Below are positions 8,995-17,627 of a stretch of 64,000 bases of DNA, in pieces. This stretch comes from Burkholderia sp. Bp8963. GTDB taxonomy: Bacteria; Pseudomonadota; Gammaproteobacteria; Burkholderiales; Burkholderiaceae. The position numbers and the translations under genes were made by a program. Numbering within the stretch: position 1 is the stretch's first letter; the number at the start of each line of letters is the position of its first letter. The notes under the pieces were generated by a model. It saw only the letters and a program-made list of their open reading frames with translations. It had not been told where the DNA came from and did no database searches. Location of the stretch: positions 1-64,000 of the forward strand of contig NZ_QTQP01000001.1 of NCBI RefSeq assembly GCF_003854275.1. Reading direction: 5' to 3'.

Positions 8995-10077
8995 ATGAAA
9001 GCACCATTGCGTCAGGGCGCGCTCGGCATTTTTGTCGCGGCATCGCTGGGTACGACGTCCGGACTGGCGCACGCTCAGAGCAGCGTCACGTTGTATGGCG
9101 TACTGGATGCGGCCTTGCTCTACACGAACAAATCGCTGAATACGGCGACGGGGGCGAATGACGGCCACAAGTTTGCGATGGTCGATGGCGCCGCGTCGGC
9201 GTCGCGATTCGGCATGAGAGGCGTCGAGGATCTGGGCGGCGGGCTGAAGGCCACGTTCGTGCTCGAGAGCGGCATCGATATGCCAAGCGGCAAGTTTGGC
9301 AATTCGAACGGCAACATGTTCGGCCGTCAGGCATGGATCGGCCTGAGCGGCGATTTCGGGACGATCAAGGCCGGCCTGCAATACTCGCCGTTCGTGCTGT
9401 CGCTGATCGCGACCGACCCGCGCGACATCGCGTATTTCGGCAGCGGTGCAGTGATCTACGTCGACAACCTGCTGGTGACGGGGCTGTTCAATCAGAACGC
9501 CGTTTCCTATACGAGCCCGGTGATCGCGGGCCTTCAGGGCAGCGCGATGTTCGGATTCGGCGGGAAGGCGGGCGATTTCCAGTCGGGACGGCAATATTCG
9601 GCCAGCCTGAAATACCAGGCAGGCGGACTCCTCGTCACGGCGGCGCTCTACAACGGTAACGCGGGCGGTACGGCAGCGACGCCGATTCCGAGCACCGTGC
9701 CGGTGACCGGACGTACGATCGGCGCTGCGTACAGTTTCGGAGGTTTGACCGTCAAGGGCTCTTACTCGCTCTACAAGGTGAGTGGCGCATTCGACAGCCG
9801 GGTGTACGGAGCCGGGGCAAGTTACACCTTCACGCCCGCAGTCGAAGCCGATGCGGGAGCCTGGGTGACGAGTGACGGCAACCATACCGACAATCATTCG
9901 GTACTCACTGCAGTCGGATTGCGGTATTTCATGTCGAAGGCGACGACCCTTTATGGACAGGTCGGGCTCGTACATAACCATGGGCTGATGGACACGGGGC
10001 TTGCTGTCAACGGCGCGCTGTACGAGGGGCCCGGTACGACGGTGGGCGCGGTGGTCGGCATTCGCCATACGTTCTAG
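8995..10077 (+). CDS. Outer-membrane porin (Gram-negative porin family)
   Basis: A 360-residue trimeric general porin of the Burkholderia/Neisseria OmpC-like type. An N-terminal Sec signal peptide ends at ...LAHAQS, followed by the hallmark SSVTLYGVLDAALLYTN first strand. The conserved FGMRGVEDLGGGLKATFVLE block is present, and the protein ends in a C-terminal aromatic residue (GIRHTF), as needed for BAM assembly. GGAGG just upstream supports the start. It follows the acyl-CoA synthetase by 100 bases and probably serves uptake of the same substrate. A TTGACA with a preceding T-run (8957-8967) lies in the gap, but no properly spaced -10 box follows. Confidence 0.93.
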   Translation: MKAPLRQGALGIFVAASLGTTSGLAHAQSSVTLYGVLDAALLYTNKSLNTATGANDGHKFAMVDGAASASRFGMRGVEDLGGGLKATFVLESGIDMPSGKFGNSNGNMFGRQAWIGLSGDFGTIKAGLQYSPFVLSLIATDPRDIAYFGSGAVIYVDNLLVTGLFNQNAVSYTSPVIAGLQGSAMFGFGGKAGDFQSGRQYSASLKYQAGGLLVTAALYNGNAGGTAATPIPSTVPVTGRTIGAAYSFGGLTVKGSYSLYKVSGAFDSRVYGAGASYTFTPAVEADAGAWVTSDGNHTDNHSVLTAVGLRYFMSKATTLYGQVGLVHNHGLMDTGLAVNGALYEGPGTTVGAVVGIRHTF

Positions 10078-10166
10078 GCCGGGGAGTGGGCCGCCGGCGT
10101 GCCGCCGCGGCGCCCGGCGTCGCTCTCGCCCCAGATCGCCGGCGTGCCGGTTTCGTTTGTTCTCGC

Positions 10167-10190
10167 GGGATTGTGAATACTCACAATCCC
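10167..10190. promoter_or_regulatory. Operator-like palindrome upstream of the mdt-type operon
   Basis: A perfect inverted repeat: GGGATTGTGA (10167-10176) and TCACAATCCC (10181-10190), separated by ATAC. A further half-site, TCACAAGATCC, lies at 10203-10213. It sits about 200 bases before the first gene of the efflux operon and about 90 bases after the porin stop. The dyad resembles a MarR- or CRP/FNR-like binding site (TGTGA and TCACA arms, but four-base spacing rather than the six of CRP). The MarR gene at the end of the operon is the obvious candidate ligand. A porin terminator is the alternative, though no T-run follows. Confidence 0.5.
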
Positions 10191-10386
10191 GGCGTTTGAT
10201 AGTCACAAGATCCGCGCGCTTCCTCTGCACTTACTATCGAAAACCGGGTCGCGCGATGCGCGGTCCCGGTCCGATGCGTACTTCCAGCCCGAAGACAGCA
10301 AAGGCGTCTGGCGTTCGCGGCAGCCCGTCCGAGCTTTCTCTCGTCGTGTTCATTCAATCATTGAATCAACCTGTCGGCATCCTGTC

Positions 10387-10692
10387 ATGCCGCTCTTGTC
10401 CGTTGCCGTGAGTATTTTGCCGATGCGCTCGACTACCGCCCTGACCCTCGTTTCGATTGCGGCAAGCCTGTTGCTCGAAGGATGTGTGCCCGCGCCGTCC
10501 GTCGCCGTATTCGGCGCGGCATTTCCGGCCTGGTTGTTCTGCATCGTGGGTGGCGTCGTGGGTACCGTGATCGTACACGTCGCCCTGGGCAAGCGCGGCA
10601 AGCGCGGCTGGCTCGCACCGCTGGCCGTCAGCTACCCGGCGCTTTCCGCGTTGCTCGCGATGGCCTTCTGGCTGCTCTTCTTTCCTCACTGA
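10387..10692 (+). CDS. ytcA: YtcA-family small membrane lipoprotein
   Basis: A 101-residue protein with an N-terminal hydrophobic signal ending in a lipobox (LLLEGC), then PAPSVAVFGAAFPAWLFC, a transmembrane segment, a short basic loop (GKRGKRGW) and a second transmembrane segment. This matches YtcA, which precedes mdtNOP in Escherichia coli, including the P-x-FGA-x-FP-x-W-x-FC pattern. The start at 10387 agrees with the E. coli protein length, though an internal ATG at 10423 would still give a complete signal peptide. It lies 15 bases ahead of the mdtN-type gene, so the two are co-transcribed. Its role in efflux is unknown. Confidence 0.8.
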   Translation: MPLLSVAVSILPMRSTTALTLVSIAASLLLEGCVPAPSVAVFGAAFPAWLFCIVGGVVGTVIVHVALGKRGKRGWLAPLAVSYPALSALLAMAFWLLFFPH

Positions 10693-10707
10693 TCACGCGT
10701 ACCGCAT

Positions 10708-11763
10708 ATGTCCGACGCTTCCGGCGCCTCGCGCAAAAAGTCCCTTCCTGCGTTGCTCATCGTCGTTGCCGCACTGGTGCTGCTCGGCGTTGTCGTGTGG
10801 CGTCTCGATCGCGCACCGACGACCGACGACGCCTATGTCTACGCCGACACGATCAACGTCGTGCCGGAAGTGAACGGCCGGATCGTCGAGATGCCGGTGC
10901 GCGACAACCAGCCGGTCAAGCGGGGGGACCTGTTGTTCCGGATCGATCCGCGGCCGTACCAGGATGCGCTGAATCAGGCTCGCGCACGGCTCGTGACGCT
11001 CGACAAGCAGATCGCGCTGACGCAGCGTTCGGTCAACGCGCAGCAATACAACGCCGATTCCGTCAAGGCGGCGGTCGAGCGGTCGCGCGCCCAGGCGAGT
11101 CAGGCGGCCGATACGCTGCGTCGCATGGAGCCGCTTCTCCCGCAAGGCTACACGTCGGCGGAAGACGTCGATCGGGCCCGAACCGCACAGCGGGCGGCGC
11201 AGGCGGAGCTGAACGCGGCGATGTTGCAGGCACAGCAGGCCTCCGCGGCGGTGAGCGGCGTGGATGCGCTGGTGGCGCAGCGCGCCGAAGTCGAGGCTCA
11301 GATCGCGATCGCGGAATTGAACCTGGAGTTCACCGAGGTGCGTGCGCCATTTGACGGGCGGGTTGCCGCATTGCGCACGACGGTCGGTCAGTTCGCTTCG
11401 GCGCTCAAGCCAGTCTTTACGTTGATCGATACGCGCCATTGGTACGTGATTGCGAATTTCCGCGAGACCGACCTGAAGGGCGTGCGTGCAGGGATGCCGG
11501 CCACGGTCTACCTGATGAGCGACACGGGCAGGCATTTCAACGGCACGATCGATTCGATCAGCTATGGCGTGCTGCCCGACGACGGCGGCGTGGTGCTGGA
11601 AGGCTTGCCGCGCGTTGCGCGCAGCATTAACTGGGTGCATGTGTCGCAGCGCTTCCCGGTCAAGATCGCGGTGCAAAGCCCCGATCCGGAAACATTCCGG
11701 ATCGGCACGTCGGCGGTCGCCACGCTGCACCGCGACGAGCGCGCGCGCGATGCGTCCCGTTGA
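10708..11763 (+). CDS. mdtN: MdtN-type HlyD-family membrane fusion protein
   Basis: A 351-residue periplasmic adaptor. One N-terminal transmembrane anchor (PALLIVVAALVLLGVVVW) is followed by TDDAYVYADTINVVPEVNGR, the first barrel/lipoyl half-motif typical of the EmrA/MdtN group. A coiled-coil hairpin (about residues 95-190) comes next, then the second half-motif VRAPFDGRVAALRTTVGQF. It links the inner-membrane component to the outer-membrane channel in efflux of sulfa-like drugs and dyes, as known for MdtNOP in E. coli. Second gene of ytcA-mdtN-mdtO-mdtP-marR. Confidence 0.9.
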   Translation: MSDASGASRKKSLPALLIVVAALVLLGVVVWRLDRAPTTDDAYVYADTINVVPEVNGRIVEMPVRDNQPVKRGDLLFRIDPRPYQDALNQARARLVTLDKQIALTQRSVNAQQYNADSVKAAVERSRAQASQAADTLRRMEPLLPQGYTSAEDVDRARTAQRAAQAELNAAMLQAQQASAAVSGVDALVAQRAEVEAQIAIAELNLEFTEVRAPFDGRVAALRTTVGQFASALKPVFTLIDTRHWYVIANFRETDLKGVRAGMPATVYLMSDTGRHFNGTIDSISYGVLPDDGGVVLEGLPRVARSINWVHVSQRFPVKIAVQSPDPETFRIGTSAVATLHRDERARDASR

Positions 11764-11770
11764 GCAACAC

Positions 11771-13873
11771 ATGAACGCGGCGCCCTTCCTGTCGGACCGT
11801 CTTCAACGCCTTGCAAGCTTCGTCGGTGGCGAGATCCGGCCGTACCCGGGGCGCATGAACGTGACCCTGCGCTGCGTGCTCGCCAGCGCGCTCGTGATCG
11901 TCACGTCGATGGCGCTGCAAGTGCCGCTGCTGGCGGTGTCGTTGATCGTCGTGTTCTACGTCACGCAGGCGAACGTCGTGGTGACGCGGCTGATCGGTAC
12001 GCTGTTCGTGATCGGGTCGACCGTAGCGGTCGGCAGTGCGATCCTCGTGTTCAAGTTCACCTACGATTATCCGCTGCTCAGGATCCTGCTGGCCGGCGCG
12101 CTGTTCTTTCTCAGCGTCTACATGATGCGGGTGGCCAGGATCGGCGTCGTCTTCTTCATCGTCGGTCTCGTCGTCATCTACGCGCAGACCTTCGTCGATC
12201 GGACCGATCAGGCTGAACTGCTGGTGCGCGCGGTGTTGTGGCTGTGGGTCGCGGTCAACTATGCGATCGCGCTGACGCTCGTGATCAATACGCTGTTCCT
12301 GCCCGCCGAGCCGGTGCGCCAGCTCGACGCTGCGATGTGCGGGCAACTGGATGCAATCGATGCGAGCCTGGCCGCACTTGAACGTGGCACGCCGGCGGCA
12401 GGCGGGCCCGGCCCCGACGCACGCCAGATTCAGGCCGGCGCGTTGACGCTCCAGAAACTGCTCCGTTTCGCAACGATGCGAGATGCGGAGTATCGCGCCA
12501 ACCGGGCGTTGCACCTGGCACGCGTGGCGACGGTTTCGCGTCTGTATGCCGCGACCGGCCATCTGCCGGCCTCCGCCGCGGGATGGACGGCCGACGCGAT
12601 CCCCGTGCTGCGTGACGCATGCCGGAGCCTGAGCGGCGCGATCAGGGCGGGCGCTCGATTTGTTGCGCCGAGGTCGCTCGTCGATCTGACGGCTGACGGG
12701 TTGCCCGGCGCGCTGGCGGAAATGCGCGACGCATTGCTTGCGTTCGCGGATCGATCGGCTGCGCCGCCTGCCGTGCAATCGCCGGCCGAGAAGGAGCGCC
12801 TGCTGGTGCCCGATGCCGTCACCAATCCGGTCTATGCGCAGTTCGCGTTGAAGACGCTGCTGGCGGCGATGCTCAGCTACGTCTTCTATATCGCGACTGA
12901 TTGGCCAGGCATACACACGACGATGCTGAGCTGCCTGATCGTCGCGCAGCCCAGCCTTGGTGCGACCGCCCAGCGCGCGGTGCTGCGGCTCGCCGGCGCG
13001 GCAGTCGGCAGTGTGCTGGCGCTCGCGATGGTCGTGTGGGTCGTGCCGCATCTCGACGGGATCGTCGGGCTGTTGATGATGGCATTGCCCGTGGTCGCGT
13101 TGGGCGCGTGGGTGTCCGCAGGCTCGGAGCGCATCAGTTATGCGGGCATCCAGATCATGTTTACATTTGCGCTGGCCTTGCTGGAGCAATTCGGTCCGAC
13201 CACCAATCTCACCGAGATCCGTGACCGGATGCTTGGAATCGTGCTCGGCGTCGTCGTATCGACGGTCATTCATGCATGCCTGTGGCCCGAGGCCGAGGGC
13301 GAAGCACTGCGCCAGCGCGCGGCGAAGCTGCTGCGCCGGATCGGCGAGCATTTTCGTTCGGATGCGACGGGACCGGTGCCTGTCGGTCTCTGGGCCGAGT
13401 TGGGCGACAACGAGGCAATGTCGGCGCGCGTCGCGCTCGAGCCGGGTTGGCAGATGGCAGACGGGGAGCAGGAAGGCCTGACCTTGCGCATGCAGGCCCT
13501 GCTTGCGAGGATCCGGGAAATCCTGCTGGCAGTCGATGCTTACGGCGCCGAGCGGCGGTCATTGACATTGCCGGATCGGACCGCGACTGCGGCGACCGCG
13601 TTTCAGGCCGAGCTGGCCGCGTTGCTCGACGGCTATGCGCGCGCGTTGGCCGAGCATCCGCTGGCGATCGATGTGCCGCCGCGTGCCACGGTCGACGCAT
13701 TGTCGGCATGCTGCGCGGCGGATCTCGCGACGCAGCCGGCCGACGCGCTGCGGGCCGCCTGCGATCGATTGCTGACCCGAGCCGGAAACCTCGCAAATCA
13801 GATATCAGGCCTGCCGGCATGGGCGCCGGAGCCTGCCGTCTCAGCATCTACTTCGCGAGCTTCGCAAGCATGA
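11771..13873 (+). CDS. mdtO: MdtO-type FUSC-family inner-membrane protein
   Basis: About 700 residues. The N-terminal membrane bundle (about residues 25-175, several segments such as VLASALVIVTSMALQVPLLA) is followed by a soluble region and a second membrane bundle (about residues 355-500). The C-terminal cytoplasmic domain is helical. This duplicated arrangement is the fusaric-acid-resistance/AaeB-like fold found in MdtO. It would be the inner-membrane transporter partner of the MdtN-type adaptor. ATG at 11771 follows the previous stop by seven bases; an ATG at 11750 overlapping mdtN is an alternative. It overlaps the mdtP-type gene by ATGA, indicating translational coupling. Confidence 0.88.
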   Translation: MNAAPFLSDRLQRLASFVGGEIRPYPGRMNVTLRCVLASALVIVTSMALQVPLLAVSLIVVFYVTQANVVVTRLIGTLFVIGSTVAVGSAILVFKFTYDYPLLRILLAGALFFLSVYMMRVARIGVVFFIVGLVVIYAQTFVDRTDQAELLVRAVLWLWVAVNYAIALTLVINTLFLPAEPVRQLDAAMCGQLDAIDASLAALERGTPAAGGPGPDARQIQAGALTLQKLLRFATMRDAEYRANRALHLARVATVSRLYAATGHLPASAAGWTADAIPVLRDACRSLSGAIRAGARFVAPRSLVDLTADGLPGALAEMRDALLAFADRSAAPPAVQSPAEKERLLVPDAVTNPVYAQFALKTLLAAMLSYVFYIATDWPGIHTTMLSCLIVAQPSLGATAQRAVLRLAGAAVGSVLALAMVVWVVPHLDGIVGLLMMALPVVALGAWVSAGSERISYAGIQIMFTFALALLEQFGPTTNLTEIRDRMLGIVLGVVVSTVIHACLWPEAEGEALRQRAAKLLRRIGEHFRSDATGPVPVGLWAELGDNEAMSARVALEPGWQMADGEQEGLTLRMQALLARIREILLAVDAYGAERRSLTLPDRTATAATAFQAELAALLDGYARALAEHPLAIDVPPRATVDALSACCAADLATQPADALRAACDRLLTRAGNLANQISGLPAWAPEPAVSASTSRASQA

Positions 13874-15354
13874 CCGATTCGTTGATTCGATTTTCCTGTT
13901 CATCGTTGCGCCGTATCGCCGTCGCAGCACTGCTGTGCGGCATGTCCGCATGCGCGCTGATTCGTCACGACGTGAAACCGGCGGCGACACTCGATGCCGA
14001 ACGCATCCGCATTGCCGACGACTTTCATCTTGCGAACGACGGCTGGCCGTCGGCGCGCTGGTGGACTCGCTACGACGATCCGCAACTCGACGCGCTCATC
14101 GAGCGGGCACTCGCCGATTCGCCGACGATGGCGATCGCGCGGACCCGCGTATCCCAGGCAAAGTCCGACGTCGACCTCGTGAAAGCCGGCACCAATCTGC
14201 AAGTGACCGCGCTCGCGTCGGTGGACCGGGAGCGGGTGTCGGGCAATGGCTTTCTGGGCGCCTATTCAGGCAATCAGCCGCTACTCGGGGCGACGGGGCC
14301 GTGGTACACGGAAGGCATCGTGGGCCTCGGCGCGAGTCTCGACATCGATATCTGGGGCAAGCAGCGCGCGCAGGTGGCTGCGGCGCTGGGCGTGCAGAAT
14401 GCCCGGCTGGTCGAGACGTCCGCCGTCGAACTGGAAGTCGCTGCGGACATCGCGCAGCTTTACTACGGCATCCAGACAACCTGCCGCCTCATCGATCTGC
14501 TGGAGCAGTTGCATGAGGTCGCAACGTTTTCGATGAATGCGCACGCCGCGCGTGCGGCCCGCGGGCTCGAGCCGCAGACGCAGACGGAGCTTGCGCGCGC
14601 GCAGAAACTCGCGGCCGAGCGGCAGATCGTGGCCGCGCGAGGCCACATCACGCAACTGCGCGAATCGCTGCGGGCGCTGATCGGAGCCGGGCCCGCAGAT
14701 ATTGGCGAGATCAGGCCCGTGCCGTTGCCGGCGCCACCGTCTTCATTGCCAGCCACGCTGTCGTACGAATTGCTGGCGAGACGCCCGGATCTGCAGGCGA
14801 TGCGGTGGTACGTCGAAGCGTCGTTCGACAAGATCGATGCGGCAAAGGCCGCGTTCTATCCGAGTTTCGACATCAAGGCCTTCTTCGGCGTCAACGCGCT
14901 GCACCTGGGCGACCTGTTCACGCATGCGAGCGAGCAGATCAATCTGGTTCCAGGCCTGTACTTGCCGATTTTCGACGGGGGCCGGCTCAACGCGAATCTC
15001 GGTGGCGCCCGCACCGCGAGCAACCTGCTGATCCTGCAGTACAACCAGTCGGTACTGAACGCCGTGCGCGACGTCGCGATGTCGGGCAGTCGTCTGCAGG
15101 ACCTCGATGCCGAGGCGAAACTGCAAACGGAGAAGATCCGGGCAGTGACGTTTGCCAAGGACAGCGCCGATGCCCACTACCGGCGCGGGCTCGCGAGCCG
15201 ATTGAGCGCAGTGGAGGCGAAGCAGGCCGTGATCCTCGAGCAGGTTGCGCTGCTCGACATCGACGGCAAGCGGATCGGCCAGGACATCGCCTTGACCAAG
15301 GCGCTTGGCGGTGGATATCGCGCAGACACCCCGGTTGTCCTGAACCCACGGTAG
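13870..15354 (+). CDS. mdtP: MdtP-type outer-membrane efflux lipoprotein
   Basis: A 494-residue TolC/NodT-family outer-membrane factor. An N-terminal lipoprotein signal with Cys28 (LLCGMSAC) is followed by the two repeated OEP domains. Recognisable blocks include WWTRYDDPQLDALIERAL, LGASLDIDIWGKQRAQVAAAL, YELLARRPDLQAMRW and the second-repeat LYLPIFDGGRLNANL. It forms the trimeric exit duct for the MdtN/MdtO-type pump. The start overlaps the upstream stop (ATGA). The MarR gene starts eight bases after its stop. Confidence 0.92.
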   Translation: MTDSLIRFSCSSLRRIAVAALLCGMSACALIRHDVKPAATLDAERIRIADDFHLANDGWPSARWWTRYDDPQLDALIERALADSPTMAIARTRVSQAKSDVDLVKAGTNLQVTALASVDRERVSGNGFLGAYSGNQPLLGATGPWYTEGIVGLGASLDIDIWGKQRAQVAAALGVQNARLVETSAVELEVAADIAQLYYGIQTTCRLIDLLEQLHEVATFSMNAHAARAARGLEPQTQTELARAQKLAAERQIVAARGHITQLRESLRALIGAGPADIGEIRPVPLPAPPSSLPATLSYELLARRPDLQAMRWYVEASFDKIDAAKAAFYPSFDIKAFFGVNALHLGDLFTHASEQINLVPGLYLPIFDGGRLNANLGGARTASNLLILQYNQSVLNAVRDVAMSGSRLQDLDAEAKLQTEKIRAVTFAKDSADAHYRRGLASRLSAVEAKQAVILEQVALLDIDGKRIGQDIALTKALGGGYRADTPVVLNPR

Positions 15355-15362
15355 TACAGAAC

Positions 15363-15872
15363 ATGTCAGACGAGCATTTGCAAACAGGTTCCGGGAAAGT
15401 GCCGCGCGAGGCGGACGGATTTCGCATGATGCTGGGCGTCCAGCTCTCGATCAATCGAGTGCTGAACCAGAGGATGTTGACGACGCTCGAGATTCCGCTG
15501 TCGCTGGGAAGTGCGCTCGTCCATCTTGCGCGCGGCGAAACGATGTCATGTCAGGAGCTGGCGAGATTGCTCGGTTGCGGCACCAGCCGTCTGTCGCGTC
15601 TCGCGTGCGAGCTCGAACGTCGCGCGTTGGTCGTGCGCAGCCGCAGCAGTCAGGATCGCAGAGCGCTGGATCTGTCGCTGACGCCCGCCGGGCTGGCGCT
15701 CGCGGAGCGAGTCCCGTCCGTACTGGCTGAAGCGGAGCGCGTCATCCTGAGTCGACTGTCGGACGAGGAACGGGGGTTTCTCAAACAGTTTCTCCATCGG
15801 TTGCTCGGCGCGCTCGACGTGGTTCCCGCAACCCATCGATCGAATATCGCCCCGTGTCACAACCCGTCCTGA
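15363..15872 (+). CDS. MarR-family regulator of the efflux operon
   Basis: A 169-residue winged-helix regulator. The MarR core spans about residues 45-130: a recognition helix in MSCQELARLLGCGTSRLSR and a wing in VVRSRSSQDRRALDLSLTPA with the family D-R motif. It is the last gene of the efflux operon, eight bases after mdtP, implying autoregulation by drug-responsive repression. The palindrome at 10167-10190 is a candidate operator. The last 19 bases overlap a PqiA-like remnant in another frame, so its natural C-terminus (HRSNIAPCHNPS) may have been altered by the rearrangement that truncated PqiA. Confidence 0.87.
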   Translation: MSDEHLQTGSGKVPREADGFRMMLGVQLSINRVLNQRMLTTLEIPLSLGSALVHLARGETMSCQELARLLGCGTSRLSRLACELERRALVVRSRSSQDRRALDLSLTPAGLALAERVPSVLAEAERVILSRLSDEERGFLKQFLHRLLGALDVVPATHRSNIAPCHNPS

Positions 15873-16135
15873 TGGCTTGTCACGCCTGCGACGCGGTGCT
15901 GCGAGCGATTCGGCTGGTGCGTCCGTGGGGGATGATCGAGGTGTTCATGCTCGGCATCCTCGTCACGATCGTGAAGATGGTGAGCCTCGCGCGGGTGGTT
16001 CCCGACGCGGCGCTGACGCTGATGATGGTCGTGGTCGTGATGTTCGATCCGCGGGCGCTGTGGGATATGGCCGACGAACTTCGCGGCCGCGCTGCCCGCT
16101 CGCGACGTCCGTTCCGACGCCGCAATCCGCAGTGA
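15854..16135 (+). pseudogene. Internally deleted PqiA-like membrane protein remnant
   Basis: A 93-codon frame. It opens with a single zinc-finger-like pair (ACHACDAVLR) as in paraquat-inducible protein A. It then jumps directly to the second half of a PqiA domain: RLVRPWGMIEVFMLGILVTI, a second hydrophobic segment, and FDPRALWDMADEL. The family normally has about 100 residues with two transmembrane helices and a second CxxC between these parts. The join is in frame, so the gene looks like an internal deletion product rather than a frameshift. It overlaps the MarR 3' end by 19 bases. It is probably non-functional, although a small membrane protein could still be made. Confidence 0.65.
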
Positions 16136-16389
16136 AACGCCGTGCGGATGCGGCGTGAGCGTTGACGGGCGTCGACGGGCGTCGTGAATCGTTCGAGTCC
16201 CGGTCCGGAACCGACTCGGCAAACGCGTGAAACCGATTGGCCGAAGTGCTGACGCGGTAGGGCATGACGTGAGCGCGAATACGCATGGCGAGCAGGGGTT
16301 TGCAGCTTGTCCGGTCGGCAGTCTGCTATAAAGCGACGAGACGATTGGCTCACGAATGCGATTCGGCCGTGTGAGCGGAACCAACGACA

Positions 16390-17577
16390 ATGGAAAACAT
16401 GACGCCAGATCTCGAACCGATGACGGCTGCCGAGCAGTATGCATCCGCGCTTGAAAGCAGGCTCGATACCGTGTTCGCAACTGCATTGCGGGAACAACGT
16501 GTCGTGGGTGCGGTGGCCATTGTCGCCCGCGACGGTGACGTGATCTACCGTCGCGCGCACGGCTACGCCGATCGCGAAACGCAACGTCCGATGCGCGAAG
16601 AGACTTTGTTCCGGCTTGCGTCCGTGACGAAGCCGATCGTGACGGTCGCGGTGTTGCGCCTCGTCGCGGACGGCCGCCTGAACCTCGACGATCCCGTGTC
16701 GCGCTGGCTTCCCGATTTCACGCCGAAGCTGCCGGACGGCAGTGCGCCGCTGCTGACGATCCATCAACTGCTCACGCATACGGCCGGATTGAGCTATGGC
16801 CTGGCGGAGGCGCCCGACAGCGCCTATCATCGCCTCGGAATCTCCGACGGGATCGACAGCGTCGAGTTTGACCTCGACGAGAACCTGCGGCGGCTGGCTG
16901 CGGCCCCGCTGGTGTTCGCCCCGGGCACCGCATGGCAATATTCGCTCGCACTCGACGTGCTGGGCGCCGTGATCGAGCGGGCGACCGGCGAGCCGCTCGG
17001 CGATGCGGTGGCGCGGTATGTTACCGGTCCGCTGGGCATGCGCGACACGGGCTTCGTATCGCACGAGCCCGCGCGCTTCGCGGTGCCGTATGCGAACGCC
17101 GTGCCCCAGCCGGTGAGGATGGACGACAACATTGTCGTGCCGTTGCCCGACGGACATGGCGTCGCAGTTCGGTTCGCACCGTCGCGGGTATTCGACGAAG
17201 CGGCGTTTCCGTCAGGCGGCGCGGGCATGTACGGCAGCGCAGACGATGTGTTGCGTTTGCTCGAGATACTGCGCGATGGCAGCGCGTTTCTGCCGGATGC
17301 GCTGCGCGCCGCGATCCGTACGGACCACGCGCCGCACGACTCCGAAACCCGCGGGCCGGGCTGGGGCTTCGGCTACGGCGGGGCCCTGCTGGTCGATCCG
17401 GCAATTGCCGGATCGCCGCAAAGCGCCGGCACGCTCCAATGGGGCGGCGTATACGGTCACAGCTGGTTTATCGATGCGGCGCGCGGCCTGACGGTCCTGC
17501 TGCTGACGAATACGGCCTACGAGGGCATGTCGGGCGCGCTGACGCTGGCAGTGCGAGACGCCGTTTACGACTGTTGA
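16390..17577 (+). CDS. Class C beta-lactamase-like serine hydrolase
   Basis: A 395-residue protein of the beta-lactamase/transpeptidase-like (EstB/PBP4*) group. The catalytic S-x-x-K is Ser78-Lys81 in FRLASVTKPIVT, and the Tyr general base is probably Tyr184 in WQYSLALDVLGAV. LTIHQLLTHTAGLSYG is the family's conserved block, and GGVYGHSWFID occupies the position of the KTG-like motif. No Sec signal is visible, so it is probably cytoplasmic, as for many esterases of this fold. It could be an esterase, D-aminopeptidase or amidase; true beta-lactamase activity is unlikely without export. It stands alone, convergent with the LysR gene. Confidence 0.85.
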   Translation: MENMTPDLEPMTAAEQYASALESRLDTVFATALREQRVVGAVAIVARDGDVIYRRAHGYADRETQRPMREETLFRLASVTKPIVTVAVLRLVADGRLNLDDPVSRWLPDFTPKLPDGSAPLLTIHQLLTHTAGLSYGLAEAPDSAYHRLGISDGIDSVEFDLDENLRRLAAAPLVFAPGTAWQYSLALDVLGAVIERATGEPLGDAVARYVTGPLGMRDTGFVSHEPARFAVPYANAVPQPVRMDDNIVVPLPDGHGVAVRFAPSRVFDEAAFPSGGAGMYGSADDVLRLLEILRDGSAFLPDALRAAIRTDHAPHDSETRGPGWGFGYGGALLVDPAIAGSPQSAGTLQWGGVYGHSWFIDAARGLTVLLLTNTAYEGMSGALTLAVRDAVYDC

Positions 17578-17585
17578 CACATGCC

Positions 17586-17605
17586 GCGGCGACGCGTCGC
17601 GCCGC
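17586..17605. terminator. Weak terminator candidate between convergent genes
   Basis: GCGGCGACG and CGTCGCgCCGC form a nearly perfect inverted repeat with one bulged G, placed in the 50-base gap between the serine hydrolase stop and the LysR stop. No T-run follows on either strand. It may only protect 3' ends. Confidence 0.3.
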
Positions 17606-17627
17606 GCGAGCGCCGCCGCCGCCGCGT

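Noticed and set aside
10101..10160. Repeated GCCGGCGTGCCG as porin terminator
   Set aside because: The stem is only four to five base pairs with a tiny loop; the following T-rich stretch is too weak to call.
16390..17577. The serine hydrolase as an antibiotic-resistance beta-lactamase
   Set aside because: It lacks a signal peptide and its sequence is closer to the EstB/PBP4*-like esterase group; only the S-x-x-K and Tyr motifs are shared.
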